64,000 nt of DNA. Source: Psychroserpens sp. (lineage in GTDB: Bacteria; Bacteroidota; Bacteroidia; Flavobacteriales; Flavobacteriaceae). How positions within the stretch are numbered: position 1 is the stretch's first letter; every line of letters begins with the position of its first letter. Below, piece after piece: positions 9,741 to 19,830 of the stretch. The stretch lies in the NCBI GenBank assembly GCA_017643165.1, contig JAEPNY010000003.1, positions 292,007-356,006 of the forward strand. Reading direction: 5' to 3'. Position numbers and translations under genes: made by a program. The notes beneath the pieces are model-generated. The model was given only the letters and a program-made list of their open reading frames with translations. It did no database searches and was not told the DNA's origin.

Positions 9741-12296
9741 ATGGAAGAAGGAGAAAAATTGATTCCTATTAACATTGAAGATGAAATGAAGTCAGCCTAC
9801 ATTGATTATTCAATGTCGGTCATTGTGTCACGTGCTTTACCAGATGTCAGAGATGGTCTTAAACCTGTTCATAGGCGCGTACTTTATGGTATGCACGAAT
9901 TGGGTGTGAGATCGAATACGGCACATAAGAAATCTGCCAGAATAGTGGGAGAGGTCTTGGGTAAGTATCATCCACATGGCGATACTTCAGTTTATGACGC
10001 AATGGTTCGTATGGCTCAAGAGTGGAGTTTGAGATATATGCTTGTAGATGGTCAAGGTAATTTTGGTTCTATCGATGGTGATAGTCCAGCAGCGATGCGT
10101 TATACAGAGGCACGTATGAAAAAGATCTCGGAAGAGATGTTGGCGGATATCGATAAGGAAACAGTAGATCATAAATTGAATTTTGATGATACGCTTCAAG
10201 AGCCTACAGTCTTACCAACACGTATTCCAGGATTACTTGTAAATGGTGCATCTGGAATCGCAGTAGGTATGGCGACAAATATGCCACCTCACAATTTATC
10301 AGAAGTGATCGATGGTACAGTTGCTTATATCGATAATAATGATATCGAAGTTGATGAATTAATTCAACATGTTAAAGCTCCTGATTTTCCTACAGGTGGT
10401 ACTATTTACGGTTATGATGGTGTAAGAGAAGCTTTCAATACAGGTCGTGGTCGAATTGTATTAAGAGGAAAAGCGATTATCGAAGAGGTTAATGGTCGCG
10501 AATGTATTATCGTAACAGAAATCCCGTATCAGGTCAATAAGGCTGATATGATCAAAAAAACAGCAGACCTTGTAAATGATAAGAAACTAGACGGGATATC
10601 TACTATACGTGATGAATCGGATAGAAAAGGTATGCGTATTGTATACGTGTTGAAGCGCGATGCAATTCCAAATATTGTTTTAAACAAACTTTATAAATAT
10701 ACGGCCTTACAGTCGTCGTTTAGTGTTAATAATATCGCATTGGTTAATGGGAGACCTCAGTTATTAAACTTGAAGGATCTCATTCACTATTTTGTAGAGC
10801 ATCGTCATGACGTTGTTGTGAGACGTACAACCTATGAGTTACGCAAAGCTGAAGAGCGCGCACACATTCTCGAAGGGTTAATTATCGCATCAGATAACAT
10901 CGATGAAGTTATTGCATTGATCAGAGCGTCTTCAAATGCAGATGAAGCGCGAGCGAAATTAATTGAGCGATTCAAGCTTTCCGAAATTCAAGCTAAGGCG
11001 ATCGTTGAAATGCGATTACGTCAGCTTACAGGACTGGAGCAAGATAAATTACGATCGGAGTATGAAGAATTAATGAAGACCATTGAGGATCTTAAGGATA
11101 TTCTTGATAAAAAAGACCGTCGTTACGATATCATAAAAGAGGAACTTTTAGTCATCAAAGAAAAATATGGAGATGAAAGACGTTCACTTATTGAATATGC
11201 TGGAGGTGATCTGAGTATTGAAGATATGATTCCGGATGAGCAGGTTGTAATTACCATTTCTCATGCAGGTTATATCAAGCGTACGTCACTTACTGAATAC
11301 AAAACACAGAATAGAGGAGGTGTTGGTCAAAAAGCATCTACAACGCGTAATGAGGATTTCTTAGAACATCTTTTCGTGGGTACGAATCATCAATACATGT
11401 TATTCTTTACGCAAAAAGGAAAATGTTTCTGGATGCGCGTTTATGAAATTCCAGAAGGAAGTAAAACGTCCAAAGGTAGAGCGATTCAGAATTTGATCAA
11501 TATTGAACAGGATGACAAAGTAATGGCTTTCATCTGTACACAAGATCTAAAGGATGAAGATTATATCAATAGTCACTATGTGATTATGGCGACTAAGAAA
11601 GGTCAGGTAAAGAAGACCTCGTTAGAACAGTATTCTAGACCAAGAACAAATGGAATCAACGCGATTACCATTCGTGAGGATGATGAACTGTTAGAAGCAA
11701 AACTGACCACTGGAAATAGTCAGGTTATGCTTGCATTAAAATCTGGTAAAGCCATTCGTTTCGAAGAGGAGAAAACCAGACCTATGGGTAGAAATGCTTC
11801 TGGTGTTCGCGGTATTACTTTAGCTAGTGATAAGGACGAGGTTATAGGTATGATTACCATTGATAATCCGATGGAAGAATCAGTGCTCGTTGTTTCGGAA
11901 AAAGGATTTGGAAAAAGAAGTTATATTGATGATCCAGAAGACGGAGAAGCGATCTACAGAATCACAAATAGAGGTGGTAAAGGTGTGAAGACTATTTCAG
12001 TTACTGATAAAACCGGACACCTAGTAGCGATTAAGTCTGTTACTGATGAGGATGATCTTATGATAATTAATAGATCTGGAATTGCTATCCGAATGGAAGT
12101 TAACAGCTTAAGAGTAATGGGTAGAGCAACTCAAGGTGTTAAACTCATTAACTTAAAAGGTAATGACTCCATAGCAGCGGTTGCTAAAGTGATGAAAGAA
12201 GATGAGGAAGAGATTGAAGAAATCGACGCTGAAAACACCGATACAGAAGCGGCTAGCGATGATGGCACAACTCTTGATAACAACAATGAAGAATAA
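9741..12296 (+). CDS. gyrA: DNA gyrase subunit A
   Basis: Breakage-reunion subunit of DNA gyrase. The catalytic tyrosine is Tyr121 in [10 protein letters not shown]. The quinolone region reads [11 protein letters not shown], so the positions equivalent to E. coli Ser83 and Asp87 are Thr82 and Asp86. The C-terminal beta-pinwheel carries a GyrA box variant QNRGGVG (near nt 11310) and repeated blade motifs such as [10 protein letters not shown]. The protein ends in a ~30-residue acidic tail, frequent in this lineage. 851 residues is full length. It starts at [10 protein letters not shown] after an A/T-rich leader, and the next gene follows 42 bp later on the same strand. Confidence 0.98.
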   Translation: MEEGEKLIPINIEDEMKSAYIDYSMSVIVSRALPDVRDGLKPVHRRVLYGMHELGVRSNTAHKKSARIVGEVLGKYHPHGDTSVYDAMVRMAQEWSLRYMLVDGQGNFGSIDGDSPAAMRYTEARMKKISEEMLADIDKETVDHKLNFDDTLQEPTVLPTRIPGLLVNGASGIAVGMATNMPPHNLSEVIDGTVAYIDNNDIEVDELIQHVKAPDFPTGGTIYGYDGVREAFNTGRGRIVLRGKAIIEEVNGRECIIVTEIPYQVNKADMIKKTADLVNDKKLDGISTIRDESDRKGMRIVYVLKRDAIPNIVLNKLYKYTALQSSFSVNNIALVNGRPQLLNLKDLIHYFVEHRHDVVVRRTTYELRKAEERAHILEGLIIASDNIDEVIALIRASSNADEARAKLIERFKLSEIQAKAIVEMRLRQLTGLEQDKLRSEYEELMKTIEDLKDILDKKDRRYDIIKEELLVIKEKYGDERRSLIEYAGGDLSIEDMIPDEQVVITISHAGYIKRTSLTEYKTQNRGGVGQKASTTRNEDFLEHLFVGTNHQYMLFFTQKGKCFWMRVYEIPEGSKTSKGRAIQNLINIEQDDKVMAFICTQDLKDEDYINSHYVIMATKKGQVKKTSLEQYSRPRTNGINAITIREDDELLEAKLTTGNSQVMLALKSGKAIRFEEEKTRPMGRNASGVRGITLASDKDEVIGMITIDNPMEESVLVVSEKGFGKRSYIDDPEDGEAIYRITNRGGKGVKTISVTDKTGHLVAIKSVTDEDDLMIINRSGIAIRMEVNSLRVMGRATQGVKLINLKGNDSIAAVAKVMKEDEEEIEEIDAENTDTEAASDDGTTLDNNNEE

Positions 12297-12338
12297 CAAT
12301 TTATACTAAATACAATTTAACCCTAAAAATTAATTATA

Positions 12339-13610
12339 ATGAAAAAACAATTTGTAGTTGCTTTAGCAATTTTAGTAGGTACTTTTTCATTTGCACAAAA
12401 GAAGGAACTTAAAACTGCTGAAAAAGCAATAAAATCTGGAAATTTCGCTGACGCAAAGTCGGCCTTGCTATCGGCAGAGTCCTTATTGGGTGCAGCCGAT
12501 GAAAAAACAAAGGCAAAGTATTACTTCTTAATGGGACAGGCGCAATATGCAAATGGAACTGGATCTAATGACGATGTGGCTGGAGCTATTCAAAGCTTTG
12601 ATAAGGTTGCAGAAATTGAAGGACCAAAAGGTAAATACAACGCTCAGATTGAAGAGTTAAAAACACAAATGCTGAATAACTTTCTGACAAAGGCGAATGC
12701 GTCGATTCAAAGTAAGGATTACAAGAAATCTTCAGTGTATTTTGACAATGCGTATCGAATGTCGCCAAAGGATACAATTTATTTGTATTATGCGGCCTCT
12801 ACGGCAGTTACTGCTAAAGAGTACGATACGTCTTTAGGATATTACGAAGAATTACGTGATCTAGGATTCACAGGAATATCAATGCAATATAAAGCAACAA
12901 ACAAGGAGTCAGGTGAAGTTGAAACATTTGATAGCAAGAGTATGAGAGATATCTCTGTGAGAGCAGGAACTCATAATGCGCCAAAAGAATCTAAATCTGA
13001 TTCTAAGTACGCAGAAATCGTTAAAAATATAGCACTTATTCATGTGACTAACGGTGATGATGCAAAAGCGGTTGAAGCAATGCAAGAAGCAAGAAGACAA
13101 AATCCAGATGATCTTGGCTTACTATTGTCAGAAGCAAACGTTCAATTGAAAATGGGTAATAGAGATCGTTTTAAAGAATTGATGCAAGAAGCGACTGAAA
13201 AAGATCCTAAAAATGCAGAATTACAGTATAATCTTGGTGTAATTTCTGCTGAAGCTGGAGATAATGAAGCGGCAAAAAAGCACTATGAGCGTGCCATAGA
13301 ATTAGATCCTTCGTACACTTTAGCATATAACAACATGGCTGTATTATTGTTAAGTACGGAAAAGGATATTGTTGAAGAAATGAATTCTTTAGGAACTTCT
13401 TCAGCAGATAATAAGCGTTATGACGAATTAAAAGCGCAACGTACACAAATTTATGAGTCTGCTATTCCATACTTAGAGACTACATTAAAATTAAAGCCAA
13501 AAGATGTTCAAGCAGCAACGACGCTAATGAATATTTACAGTGCGATCGGACAAACTGATAAGTTCAAAGAAATGAAAGCTAAGGTTGAACAAATGCAATC
13601 TGGTAACTAA
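12339..13610 (+). CDS. Exported tetratricopeptide-repeat protein
   Basis: 423 residues with a signal peptide (MKKQFVVALAILVGTFSFAQ) and several TPR helices: around residues 60-130 and, most clearly, at ~265-330 with AELQYNLGVISAEAGDNEAA and AKKHYERAIELDPSYTLAYNN. TPR proteins are scaffolds for protein contacts; this one should act in the periplasm or at the outer membrane. It follows gyrA by 42 bp with no terminator between them, so the two are probably co-transcribed, an arrangement I recognise from other flavobacteria. Its partner is unknown. Confidence 0.85.
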   Translation: MKKQFVVALAILVGTFSFAQKKELKTAEKAIKSGNFADAKSALLSAESLLGAADEKTKAKYYFLMGQAQYANGTGSNDDVAGAIQSFDKVAEIEGPKGKYNAQIEELKTQMLNNFLTKANASIQSKDYKKSSVYFDNAYRMSPKDTIYLYYAASTAVTAKEYDTSLGYYEELRDLGFTGISMQYKATNKESGEVETFDSKSMRDISVRAGTHNAPKESKSDSKYAEIVKNIALIHVTNGDDAKAVEAMQEARRQNPDDLGLLLSEANVQLKMGNRDRFKELMQEATEKDPKNAELQYNLGVISAEAGDNEAAKKHYERAIELDPSYTLAYNNMAVLLLSTEKDIVEEMNSLGTSSADNKRYDELKAQRTQIYESAIPYLETTLKLKPKDVQAATTLMNIYSAIGQTDKFKEMKAKVEQMQSGN

Positions 13611-13630
13611 CAGATCTGTTCAATAACAAT

Positions 13631-13663
13631 AAAAAAGCGATTAGAATTACTAATCGCTTTTTT
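13631..13663. terminator. Bidirectional terminator between convergent genes
   Basis: AAAAAAGCGATTAG, loop AATTA, CTAATCGCTTTTTT. It serves the gyrA-TPR unit from the left and the thiolase-NlpC/P60 unit from the right. Confidence 0.92.
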
Positions 13664-14412
13664 TATATAATCTTTTTAATTACTCTCAGTTTGTGCGTAT
13701 GCAAGCGCTTATCTGTATTGTAGATTCCAGAGTGATCTAGGCGATCGATTCTAACTTTACCATGCGCATGAATGATATAATTATCTTCCATAATAATACC
13801 AACATGTGTAATTGCTCCTTCGGCATTATCAAAAAAAGCTAAATCACCAGGTTCACTTTCTTCAATAAAACTCAATGCATGACCTTGTGTTGCTTGCTGC
13901 GATGCATCTCGTAATAGATGATAGCCATTAAGCTTATAAACCATTTGCGTAAAACCAGAGCAATCGATTCCAAAAGGTGTTTTTCCACCCCATAAATACG
14001 GTGCATTCAGATATAAGAATGCTGTTTTGATAAGTTTAGATTTGTCTTGTCTTTCTGCGGAAGAGTTGCCATCGAATGAATGATTCAATAAATCTAAACC
14101 ATTTAAAGAAGACCCAATTGGAATTGTATATAATTGGTCATTCTCATCTTGAACATATTCAATGAGATCTGTGGAAAGTAAATGATCTTGACTGGTTACT
14201 TCTGTATAGTTTTCTTTAGAAATTTCTACGTATTGTTTATTATCAATCCAGCCTTCATAGTTATCGTATGCCAATCGGATTCGACTCCAAGATTTTCGTT
14301 GCTCTAATACCTTAAAAAATTCACCATAGAGTACTTGCGTGACTAACTCGCTAGTATCACTTGGATCAATTCTAAGTGGAACAATGCTTAGATTACAAAT
14401 TCCGTATTGCAT
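13663..14412 (-). CDS. NlpC/P60 cysteine peptidase with SH3b-like front
   Basis: 249 residues. Residues ~1-65 and ~70-110 look like bacterial SH3-type domains (GEFFKVLEQRKSWSRIRL, then WID). The C-terminal NlpC/P60 domain has the catalytic Cys151 in GIDCSGFTQ, His203 in ITHVGI and a third polar residue His215 in IIHAHG. Family members cut gamma-D-Glu to diamino-acid bonds in peptidoglycan stem peptides or recycle them. No clear signal peptide is visible, which favours a cytoplasmic recycling role like the related YkfC-type enzymes. It lies 9 bp after the thiolase gene and is probably co-transcribed with it. Confidence 0.88.
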   Translation of the reverse strand: MQYGICNLSIVPLRIDPSDTSELVTQVLYGEFFKVLEQRKSWSRIRLAYDNYEGWIDNKQYVEISKENYTEVTSQDHLLSTDLIEYVQDENDQLYTIPIGSSLNGLDLLNHSFDGNSSAERQDKSKLIKTAFLYLNAPYLWGGKTPFGIDCSGFTQMVYKLNGYHLLRDASQQATQGHALSFIEESEPGDLAFFDNAEGAITHVGIIMEDNYIIHAHGKVRIDRLDHSGIYNTDKRLHTHKLRVIKKII

Positions 14413-14421
14413 TGGTGTTGA

Positions 14422-15600
14422 TTAATTACGTTCAATTACGATAGCAGAGGCTCCACCACCACCATTACAAATAGCAGCAGCTCCTAACTTCGCGTCGTTT
14501 TGCTCTAGTACACTAAGCAATGTAATAATAATTCGAACACCTGAACATCCTAATGGGTGACCTAAAGAAACAGCACCACCATTAACATTAACCTTCGAAT
14601 CTACTAATCCGAGAATTTTCATATTTGCTAATCCAACAACAGAAAACGCTTCATTAAATTCGAAAAAGTCAATGTCATCTAATCCTACATCAGCTTTATC
14701 TAAAGCCTTAGGAAGTGCTTTTGCTGGAGCTGTTGTAAACCATTTTGGTTCTTGTGCGGCATCGGCATAACTCTTAATTGTCGCTAATGGTTTTAATCCA
14801 AGCGCGTCTGCTTTTTCTTTACTCATAAGAACCATAGCTCCGGCACCATCATTGATCGTGGAAGCATTTGCAGCAGTTACCGTTCCTTCCTTAGTGAATG
14901 CAGGTCTAAGTGCTGGAATTTTTTCCATTTTCACATTAGTGTATTCTTCGTCCTTCGAAACAATAACCGGTTCGCCACGCCTTTGTGGTACTTCAACAGG
15001 GACAACTTCATTATCAAATTTTCCAGAATTCCATGCTGCCGTGGAGCGCTCATAAGATTGAATAGCGAAGGCATCTTGATCTTCTCTTGTAAATTCGTAT
15101 TCTGTTGCACATGCATCAGCACAAACACCCATAGCATTTTGATCGTACGCATCGACCAAACCATCTTTTTGCATTCCATCAATCAAGGTAGCTGGGCCAA
15201 ATTTAGTAGCCGAGCGCGCGTGATAGTAATGCGGAATCATACTCATATTTTCCATTCCACCCGCAACAACAATTTCTGCGTCACCAAGGGCAATAGCTTG
15301 AGCAGCCTGCATAACTGCTTTCATTCCAGAGGCACACACTTTATTGACTGTCGTGCAAGGTACCGTGTCAGGAATACCTGCATATATAGCGGCTTGTCTA
15401 GCAGGTGCTTGACCAGTACCAGCTTGAACAACATTACCCATTAACACTTCCTCGACTAACTCAGGTTTTAGATTGATTTTTTCTAAAGCACCTTTGATAG
15501 CAACAGCACCCAATCTAGGCGCAGGAACACTTGATAATGCTCCTAAAAAACTACCGATTGGAGTTCTAGCACTTGAAACAATAACGACCTCTTTATTCAT
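14422..15600 (-). CDS. Acetyl-CoA C-acyltransferase (thiolase)
   Basis: 392 residues, the normal length for thiolase. The acyl-accepting cysteine is Cys89 in VNKVCASGMKAV, with His348 in GHPLGCSG and the second active-site Cys378 in CNGGGGASA. It condenses two acetyl-CoA units or performs thiolysis of 3-ketoacyl-CoA. The sequence looks closer to acetoacetyl-CoA thiolase (AtoB/PhaA type) than to FadA, but I cannot settle substrate length from sequence alone. No other beta-oxidation gene is adjacent. Confidence 0.92.
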   Translation of the reverse strand: MNKEVVIVSSARTPIGSFLGALSSVPAPRLGAVAIKGALEKINLKPELVEEVLMGNVVQAGTGQAPARQAAIYAGIPDTVPCTTVNKVCASGMKAVMQAAQAIALGDAEIVVAGGMENMSMIPHYYHARSATKFGPATLIDGMQKDGLVDAYDQNAMGVCADACATEYEFTREDQDAFAIQSYERSTAAWNSGKFDNEVVPVEVPQRRGEPVIVSKDEEYTNVKMEKIPALRPAFTKEGTVTAANASTINDGAGAMVLMSKEKADALGLKPLATIKSYADAAQEPKWFTTAPAKALPKALDKADVGLDDIDFFEFNEAFSVVGLANMKILGLVDSKVNVNGGAVSLGHPLGCSGVRIIITLLSVLEQNDAKLGAAAICNGGGGASAIVIERN

Positions 15601-15625
15601 GTTTTTTTAGATTTATTTTGTGCTG

Positions 15626-15633
15626 CAAAATTA
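15626..15633 (-). promoter_or_regulatory. Possible -7 element of the thiolase operon
   Basis: On the minus strand TAATTTTG, matching the Bacteroidota -7 consensus TAnnTTTG, ~25 bases before the thiolase start. I see no good -33 element at the usual distance. Confidence 0.4.
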
Positions 15634-15691
15634 ATCAAATTTTAATAAAACACAGGTATTCAAATACCAACATCCATTTATTATAATTTCT

Positions 15692-15699
15692 TACTTTTG
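15692..15699 (+). promoter_or_regulatory. Possible -7 element of pgpH
   Basis: TACTTTTG matches TAnnTTTG and lies ~60 bases before the start codon. No clear -33 TTTG is visible upstream. Confidence 0.4.
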
Positions 15700-15758
15700 A
15701 CAGTAAGCGCTTGTAAGCTTAATATGAATTAGTTGAAAGCGCGATAAATAATTAGTAC

Positions 15759-17804
15759 ATGAATGATTGGATCAATAAGTGGTATAAAAACCATGCGCTG
15801 CTGTATAAAGTATTGCTGTTTTTAAGTACTACTTTTTTAATTGTCTACCTTTTTCCCAAAAGCGGAAAGTTTCGATACGATTTTGATAAAGGTAAACCTT
15901 GGCAATCTGAGAATCTATATGCGCCATTTGATTTTGCAATAAAAAAATCGGCGGATGAAATTGAGTCCGAACAGCGTGAAGCATCCGAAAAATCACCAGT
16001 CTATTTTGATCTTGATGTTTCAGTAAAACCAGCAGTCCTTGCTGCTTACGATAAGCAATTCAATAGTACCTTTTCAGATAGTTCTGACGTGACTAATTCT
16101 GATCTTTATAAGATTGGTGAATCAATAATAAATGACTTATATAGTAATGGTGTATTAGATGAAGCCTATCAATATTCCGCAGATAAAACGGTCATACTTC
16201 TGAGTGAACAACGACAGTATGGTGAAACGCAATTCTCTAATTTGAGCGCACTAGATGCATTTAAAATTAAGCTAGCGTCAGGATTAAATGAAAGGGGTTT
16301 AGAAACGTATAATACCATTATGACGTCAGTCTTTTTCGATGTTATTAAACCTAGCTTAAAACGAAATTTAGACTTTACCCAAAACGCGCTGACGGAGCGC
16401 CTTAATAATATATCTACGGTTCGTGGTAGTATAGAAAAGGCCACACTTATAATTTCAAAAGGAGAAATTGTAGAAGGCAATAAATATGATATTCTAAGAT
16501 CTTTAGAAGCAGAATATAAATCTCAAGTATGGAATGAGTCCAATTATAACCTTATTGTCTTTGCATATGCGTTGTTAGTGGCTCTGGCCTTGCTAATGTT
16601 GCTTTTATTTCTTCGCAAATATCGAATCGAAGTCTTTTTGGATAATACCAAAGTGACCTTTATTTTCTTTAATGTATTATTGATGATATTATTGACCACC
16701 TTGGTCATTAACTATAATTCGCAATATGTTTATGTAGTACCCTTATGTATACTTCCATTAGTGTTGAAAGCCTTTTTTGATGCGAGACTCGGTTTGTTTG
16801 CTCACGTGTTAACCGTTTTGCTTTTAGGGTTTATAGTTCCTAATAGTTATGAATATATGTTTCTACAGATTATTGCGGGAATTGTTACAATCCTAACCGT
16901 ATCTGAATTGTACAAGCGTGCAAATTTATTTATTTCTGTAGGTCAGATTACACTCATTTATATAGTTGCTTATTTTGCATTTTTCGTCATTCAGGAAGGT
17001 GATATCTCTAATTTAGATCCTAGAACTTTCGGTTTATTTATCCTCTGCGGTTTGGCGACTTTATTCGTTCAACCTTTAATTTATATTTATGAGAAACTCT
17101 TCGGTTTAGTTTCAGACGTGTCCTTATTAGAGCTTTCAGATACGAATACCAAATTGCTTAAGGAATTATCAAATAAAGCACCAGGTACCTTTCATCATTC
17201 TCTAAATGTAGCTAATCTTGCAGAGGCATCGGCAAATGAAATTGGTGCCAATGCCATGCTAATTAGGGTGGGTGCATTGTATCACGACATTGGCAAGATG
17301 AAGAATCCTACATATTTTACAGAAAATCAAGCCACAGGTATTAATCCTCATGATGAATTATCCTCATATGAAAGTGCTCAGATTATAATTGATCATGTCT
17401 TAGACGGCATCGAAATTGCAAAGAAAAATAATTTACCAGATCGTGTCATCGATTTCATCAGAACGCACCATGGAACCAGTATGGTGTATTATTTCTATAG
17501 GAAAGAAAAAGATCTCGATGCAAATGTGAAGGAAGAAGATTTTAGGTATCCAGGTCCTAAACCATTTAGCAAAGAGACTGCCATACTAATGATGTGTGAT
17601 AGTGTAGAAGCTGCATCTCGAAGTTTAAAAGAGCCAAATACTGCGAAAATTGACAAGTTCGTAGAATCCATCATCAATAAACAAATGGAGGACGGCCAAT
17701 TCCTAAATGCTAACATTACCTTTAAAGAGATTCAATCCATAAAGAAGATCTTAAAATATAAGTTAGCGAATATATTCCACCTAAGGATCGAATATCCAGA
17801 ATAG
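15759..17804 (+). CDS. pgpH: PgpH-type membrane HD-domain phosphodiesterase
   Basis: 681 residues with the 7TMR-HD architecture: one N-terminal membrane helix (~residues 13-33), a large extracytoplasmic 7TMR-HDED domain (~35-260), seven membrane helices (~265-465) and a cytoplasmic HD domain with FHHSLNVANLAE, ALYHDIGKMKNP and RTHHGT metal-binding motifs. Characterised relatives (Listeria PgpH) hydrolyse the second messenger c-di-AMP to pApA, so the likely role is turnover of c-di-AMP, linked to turgor and cell-wall control. The substrate is inferred from family membership; the external ligand is unknown. It is divergent from the thiolase operon. Confidence 0.88.
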   Translation: MNDWINKWYKNHALLYKVLLFLSTTFLIVYLFPKSGKFRYDFDKGKPWQSENLYAPFDFAIKKSADEIESEQREASEKSPVYFDLDVSVKPAVLAAYDKQFNSTFSDSSDVTNSDLYKIGESIINDLYSNGVLDEAYQYSADKTVILLSEQRQYGETQFSNLSALDAFKIKLASGLNERGLETYNTIMTSVFFDVIKPSLKRNLDFTQNALTERLNNISTVRGSIEKATLIISKGEIVEGNKYDILRSLEAEYKSQVWNESNYNLIVFAYALLVALALLMLLLFLRKYRIEVFLDNTKVTFIFFNVLLMILLTTLVINYNSQYVYVVPLCILPLVLKAFFDARLGLFAHVLTVLLLGFIVPNSYEYMFLQIIAGIVTILTVSELYKRANLFISVGQITLIYIVAYFAFFVIQEGDISNLDPRTFGLFILCGLATLFVQPLIYIYEKLFGLVSDVSLLELSDTNTKLLKELSNKAPGTFHHSLNVANLAEASANEIGANAMLIRVGALYHDIGKMKNPTYFTENQATGINPHDELSSYESAQIIIDHVLDGIEIAKKNNLPDRVIDFIRTHHGTSMVYYFYRKEKDLDANVKEEDFRYPGPKPFSKETAILMMCDSVEAASRSLKEPNTAKIDKFVESIINKQMEDGQFLNANITFKEIQSIKKILKYKLANIFHLRIEYPE

Positions 17805-17834
17805 AAAAGTTTGCATAAAAAATATAAAAAAATG

Positions 17835-17865
17835 TTGTTTGGTTGCTTATGAAAAGTTACATTTG
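17835..17865 (+). promoter_or_regulatory. tRNA promoter, Bacteroidota type
   Basis: TTG at 17835-17837, 20 bases, then TACATTTG at 17858-17865, fitting TTTG-N19-TAnnTTTG with one extra spacer base. It lies ~35 bases before tRNA-Ser, as expected for the tRNA-Ser/tRNA-Pro transcript. Confidence 0.65.
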
Positions 17866-17900
17866 CATCCCATTAAAATGACGTTCATTTTATATCTATT

Positions 17901-17984
17901 GGAGAGGTGCCAGAGTGGTAATGGAGCAGATTGCTAATCTGTCAACGCGTAAGTGTTGCCCGGGTTCGAATCCCGGTCTCTCCG
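17901..17984 (+). tRNA. tRNA-Ser (anticodon GCT)
   Basis: Acceptor arm GGAGAGG pairs with TCTCTCC, followed by discriminator G. The anticodon stem GCAGA/TCTGT encloses loop TTGCTAA with anticodon GCT at 17933-17935. A long variable arm and the T-loop GTTCGAATC are present. CCA is not encoded. It reads AGC/AGU codons. Confidence 0.96.
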
Positions 17985-18005
17985 CATTTTTTGATGATAA
18001 TCATT

Positions 18006-18080
18006 CGGGGTGTAGCGTAGCCCGGTTATCGCGCCGCGTTTGGGACGCGGAGGTCGCAGGTTCGAATCCTGCCACCCCGA
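18006..18080 (+). tRNA. tRNA-Pro (anticodon TGG)
   Basis: Acceptor arm CGGGGTG pairs with CACCCCG, discriminator A. The anticodon stem CCGCG/CGCGG has loop TTTGGGA with anticodon TGG at 18041-18043. T-loop TTCGAAT. CCA is not encoded. It is 21 bases after tRNA-Ser and surely co-transcribed with it. Confidence 0.96.
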
Positions 18081-18083
18081 CTT

Positions 18084-18115
18084 AAAAAGCTGTACAAATT
18101 GTACGGCTTTTTTTT
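18084..18115. terminator. tRNA operon terminator, bidirectional
   Basis: AAAAAGCTGTAC, loop AAATT, GTACGGCTTTTT (one G-T pair). It ends the tRNA transcript, and its complement ends the convergent lipoprotein gene, whose stop lies inside the T run. Confidence 0.85.
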
Positions 18116-18590
18116 ATTCTATACGCTTATAATTTTCAGCATAGAGCATGTTACCTTCTTCATCGATTTCGATTTGGCTAAACGTATCACCATTAATGAT
18201 GAGCTCATGCTTGAATTCTTTTTTCTCTTCAATAATTTCACTCATGCGCTGTGATCCGTATTCTAAGATCTCAGTAAGTTCGTTACCGTTAATGCGATAA
18301 CTACCATATCCAAACCATTCAGATGAATCAGCAGGCGTGTATTTACTCCACATCACTTTAGTTGGTGTATACATCTTTACTTGTCTATAGCCTGGAGACG
18401 TATTAAAGGAATCTATAACTTTATTGTCAGCGTAATTGTGGTATCCAATTAATTCCCATGCGCCTTCTAATGGTGTTTTGTTTTGAACAGTTTCTTCTGT
18501 TGAAGATTCAGATAAATCTGAGGTCGTTTTATCAGTATTGCAGCTAAAAAATAATAGCACCAATATAATTGAAGAGAAAAGTGCTTTCAT
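18114..18590 (-). CDS. Lipoprotein, lipocalin-like
   Basis: 158 residues with a lipoprotein signal (MKALFSSIILVLLFFSC, Cys17). A low-complexity Ser/Thr/Glu linker follows, then a domain starting PLEGAWELIGYHNY and containing QVKMYTPTKVMWSKY, GYGSYRINGNELTE and HELIINGDTFSQ. This run of strands resembles the small lipocalin-like domains of Bacteroidota lipoproteins. Ligand and role unknown. It stands alone between the tRNA terminator and trxB. Confidence 0.75.
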   Translation of the reverse strand: MKALFSSIILVLLFFSCNTDKTTSDLSESSTEETVQNKTPLEGAWELIGYHNYADNKVIDSFNTSPGYRQVKMYTPTKVMWSKYTPADSSEWFGYGSYRINGNELTEILEYGSQRMSEIIEEKKEFKHELIINGDTFSQIEIDEEGNMLYAENYKRIE

Positions 18591-18749
18591 AATACCTTGA
18601 TTTTAAGTTGTGTGTCTTCTTAAATTTACAAAAAATGATTTACTAATTCTAAATTCCTGTAGTCATTTGCAAGAATATCAATATTGAATAATCGAATAAT
18701 AGTATAGTCACTGTTGATAACTTAAGTGTAAGTATTTCATCAAAAAACC

Positions 18750-18757
18750 TACTTTTG
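18750..18757 (+). promoter_or_regulatory. Possible -7 element of trxB
   Basis: TACTTTTG matches TAnnTTTG, 24 bases before the trxB ATG. Only a poor -33 candidate (GTG at 18726) is upstream. Confidence 0.45.
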
Positions 18758-18781
18758 TTTATAATAATTTGAATTACGAAT

Positions 18782-19762
18782 ATGTCGGAAACAATAGAAA
18801 AAGTAAAGTGCCTGATAATAGGCTCTGGACCTGCAGGATATACCGCAGCGATCTACGCTTCACGTGCTAATATGGAACCAGTTCTTTACCAAGGTACGCA
18901 ACCTGGAGGACAGTTAACTACGACCAATGATGTTGAGAATTTCCCAGGATATCCTGATGGTGTTACTGGCCCTGAAATGATGATAGAATTGCAGAAGCAA
19001 GCGGAACGTTTTGGGACGGATATTAGACATGGCTGGATCACGAAAGTTGATTTTTCAGGAGATATACATAAAGTATGGGTTAATGATGAAAAAGAAATTC
19101 ATTGTGATACTGTTATTATTTCAACGGGTGCATCGGCAAAATATCTAGGATTAGAGTCTGAACAAAAATACCTTCAATTAGGTGGTGGTGTATCGGCTTG
19201 TGCTGTATGTGACGGATTCTTTTATAGAAATCAGGAAGTCGTTATAGTTGGAGCAGGAGATAGTGCTTGTGAAGAAGCACATTATTTGTCAAAATTATGT
19301 GAGAAGGTGACCATGTTAGTCCGAAGAGATGAATTTAGAGCATCTAAGATCATGGCAAATCGTGTGATAAATACACCAAATATCGAGATTTTGTACAATA
19401 CCGAAACCGAAGAAGTTTTAGGTGATGGACAAGTGGTGACTGGAGTTCGTGCATTTAATAATCAAACAGGTGATAAATTCGAAATTCCTGCGACAGGATT
19501 TTTCGTTGCAATAGGGCATAAACCAAATACAGACATCTTTAAGGATTATCTTGATCTTGACGAAACAGGTTATATTATCAATGTACCTGGAACTGCGAAA
19601 ACTAATATAGATGGTGTATTTGTATCTGGAGATGCGGCAGATCATGTCTACAGACAAGCGGTAACAGCTGCTGGAACTGGTTGTATGGCAGCGTTAGACG
19701 CTGAACGTTATTTAGCTGCTAAGGAATCAGATTTCGAAGTTTCGACTTCAACTTATCAATAA
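18782..19762 (+). CDS. trxB: Thioredoxin-disulfide reductase
   Basis: 326-residue FAD/NADPH flavoenzyme that passes electrons from NADPH to thioredoxin. FAD-binding GSGPAG sits near residue 15, the redox-active pair is Cys140/Cys143 in SACAVCDG, the NADPH-binding motif is GAGDSACEEA, and the C-terminal FAD motif is GVFVSGDAAD. Full length and single-copy looking. It is monocistronic: it ends at a strong terminator and has its own promoter-like element. Confidence 0.96.
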   Translation: MSETIEKVKCLIIGSGPAGYTAAIYASRANMEPVLYQGTQPGGQLTTTNDVENFPGYPDGVTGPEMMIELQKQAERFGTDIRHGWITKVDFSGDIHKVWVNDEKEIHCDTVIISTGASAKYLGLESEQKYLQLGGGVSACAVCDGFFYRNQEVVIVGAGDSACEEAHYLSKLCEKVTMLVRRDEFRASKIMANRVINTPNIEILYNTETEEVLGDGQVVTGVRAFNNQTGDKFEIPATGFFVAIGHKPNTDIFKDYLDLDETGYIINVPGTAKTNIDGVFVSGDAADHVYRQAVTAAGTGCMAALDAERYLAAKESDFEVSTSTYQ

Positions 19763-19780
19763 GCACCACATAGAATCATA

Positions 19781-19816
19781 AAAAAACCGAAATGCATTAC
19801 ATTTCGGTTTTTTTTT
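19781..19816. terminator. Bidirectional terminator after trxB
   Basis: AAAAAACCGAAAT, loop GCATTAC, ATTTCGGTTTTTT. It also closes the convergent DUF2807 operon. Confidence 0.9.
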
Positions 19817-19830
19817 ATCTGTATTTGAAA

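Noticed and set aside
14983-15444. A 153-residue plus-strand frame within the thiolase gene
   Set aside because: The thiolase is full length with all catalytic residues; the opposing frame is rich in Cys, His and Ser as expected for an antisense shadow.
17814-18080. tRNA genes as an integration site
   Set aside because: No integrase, no duplicated tRNA 3' end and no change of gene character follow the tRNAs.
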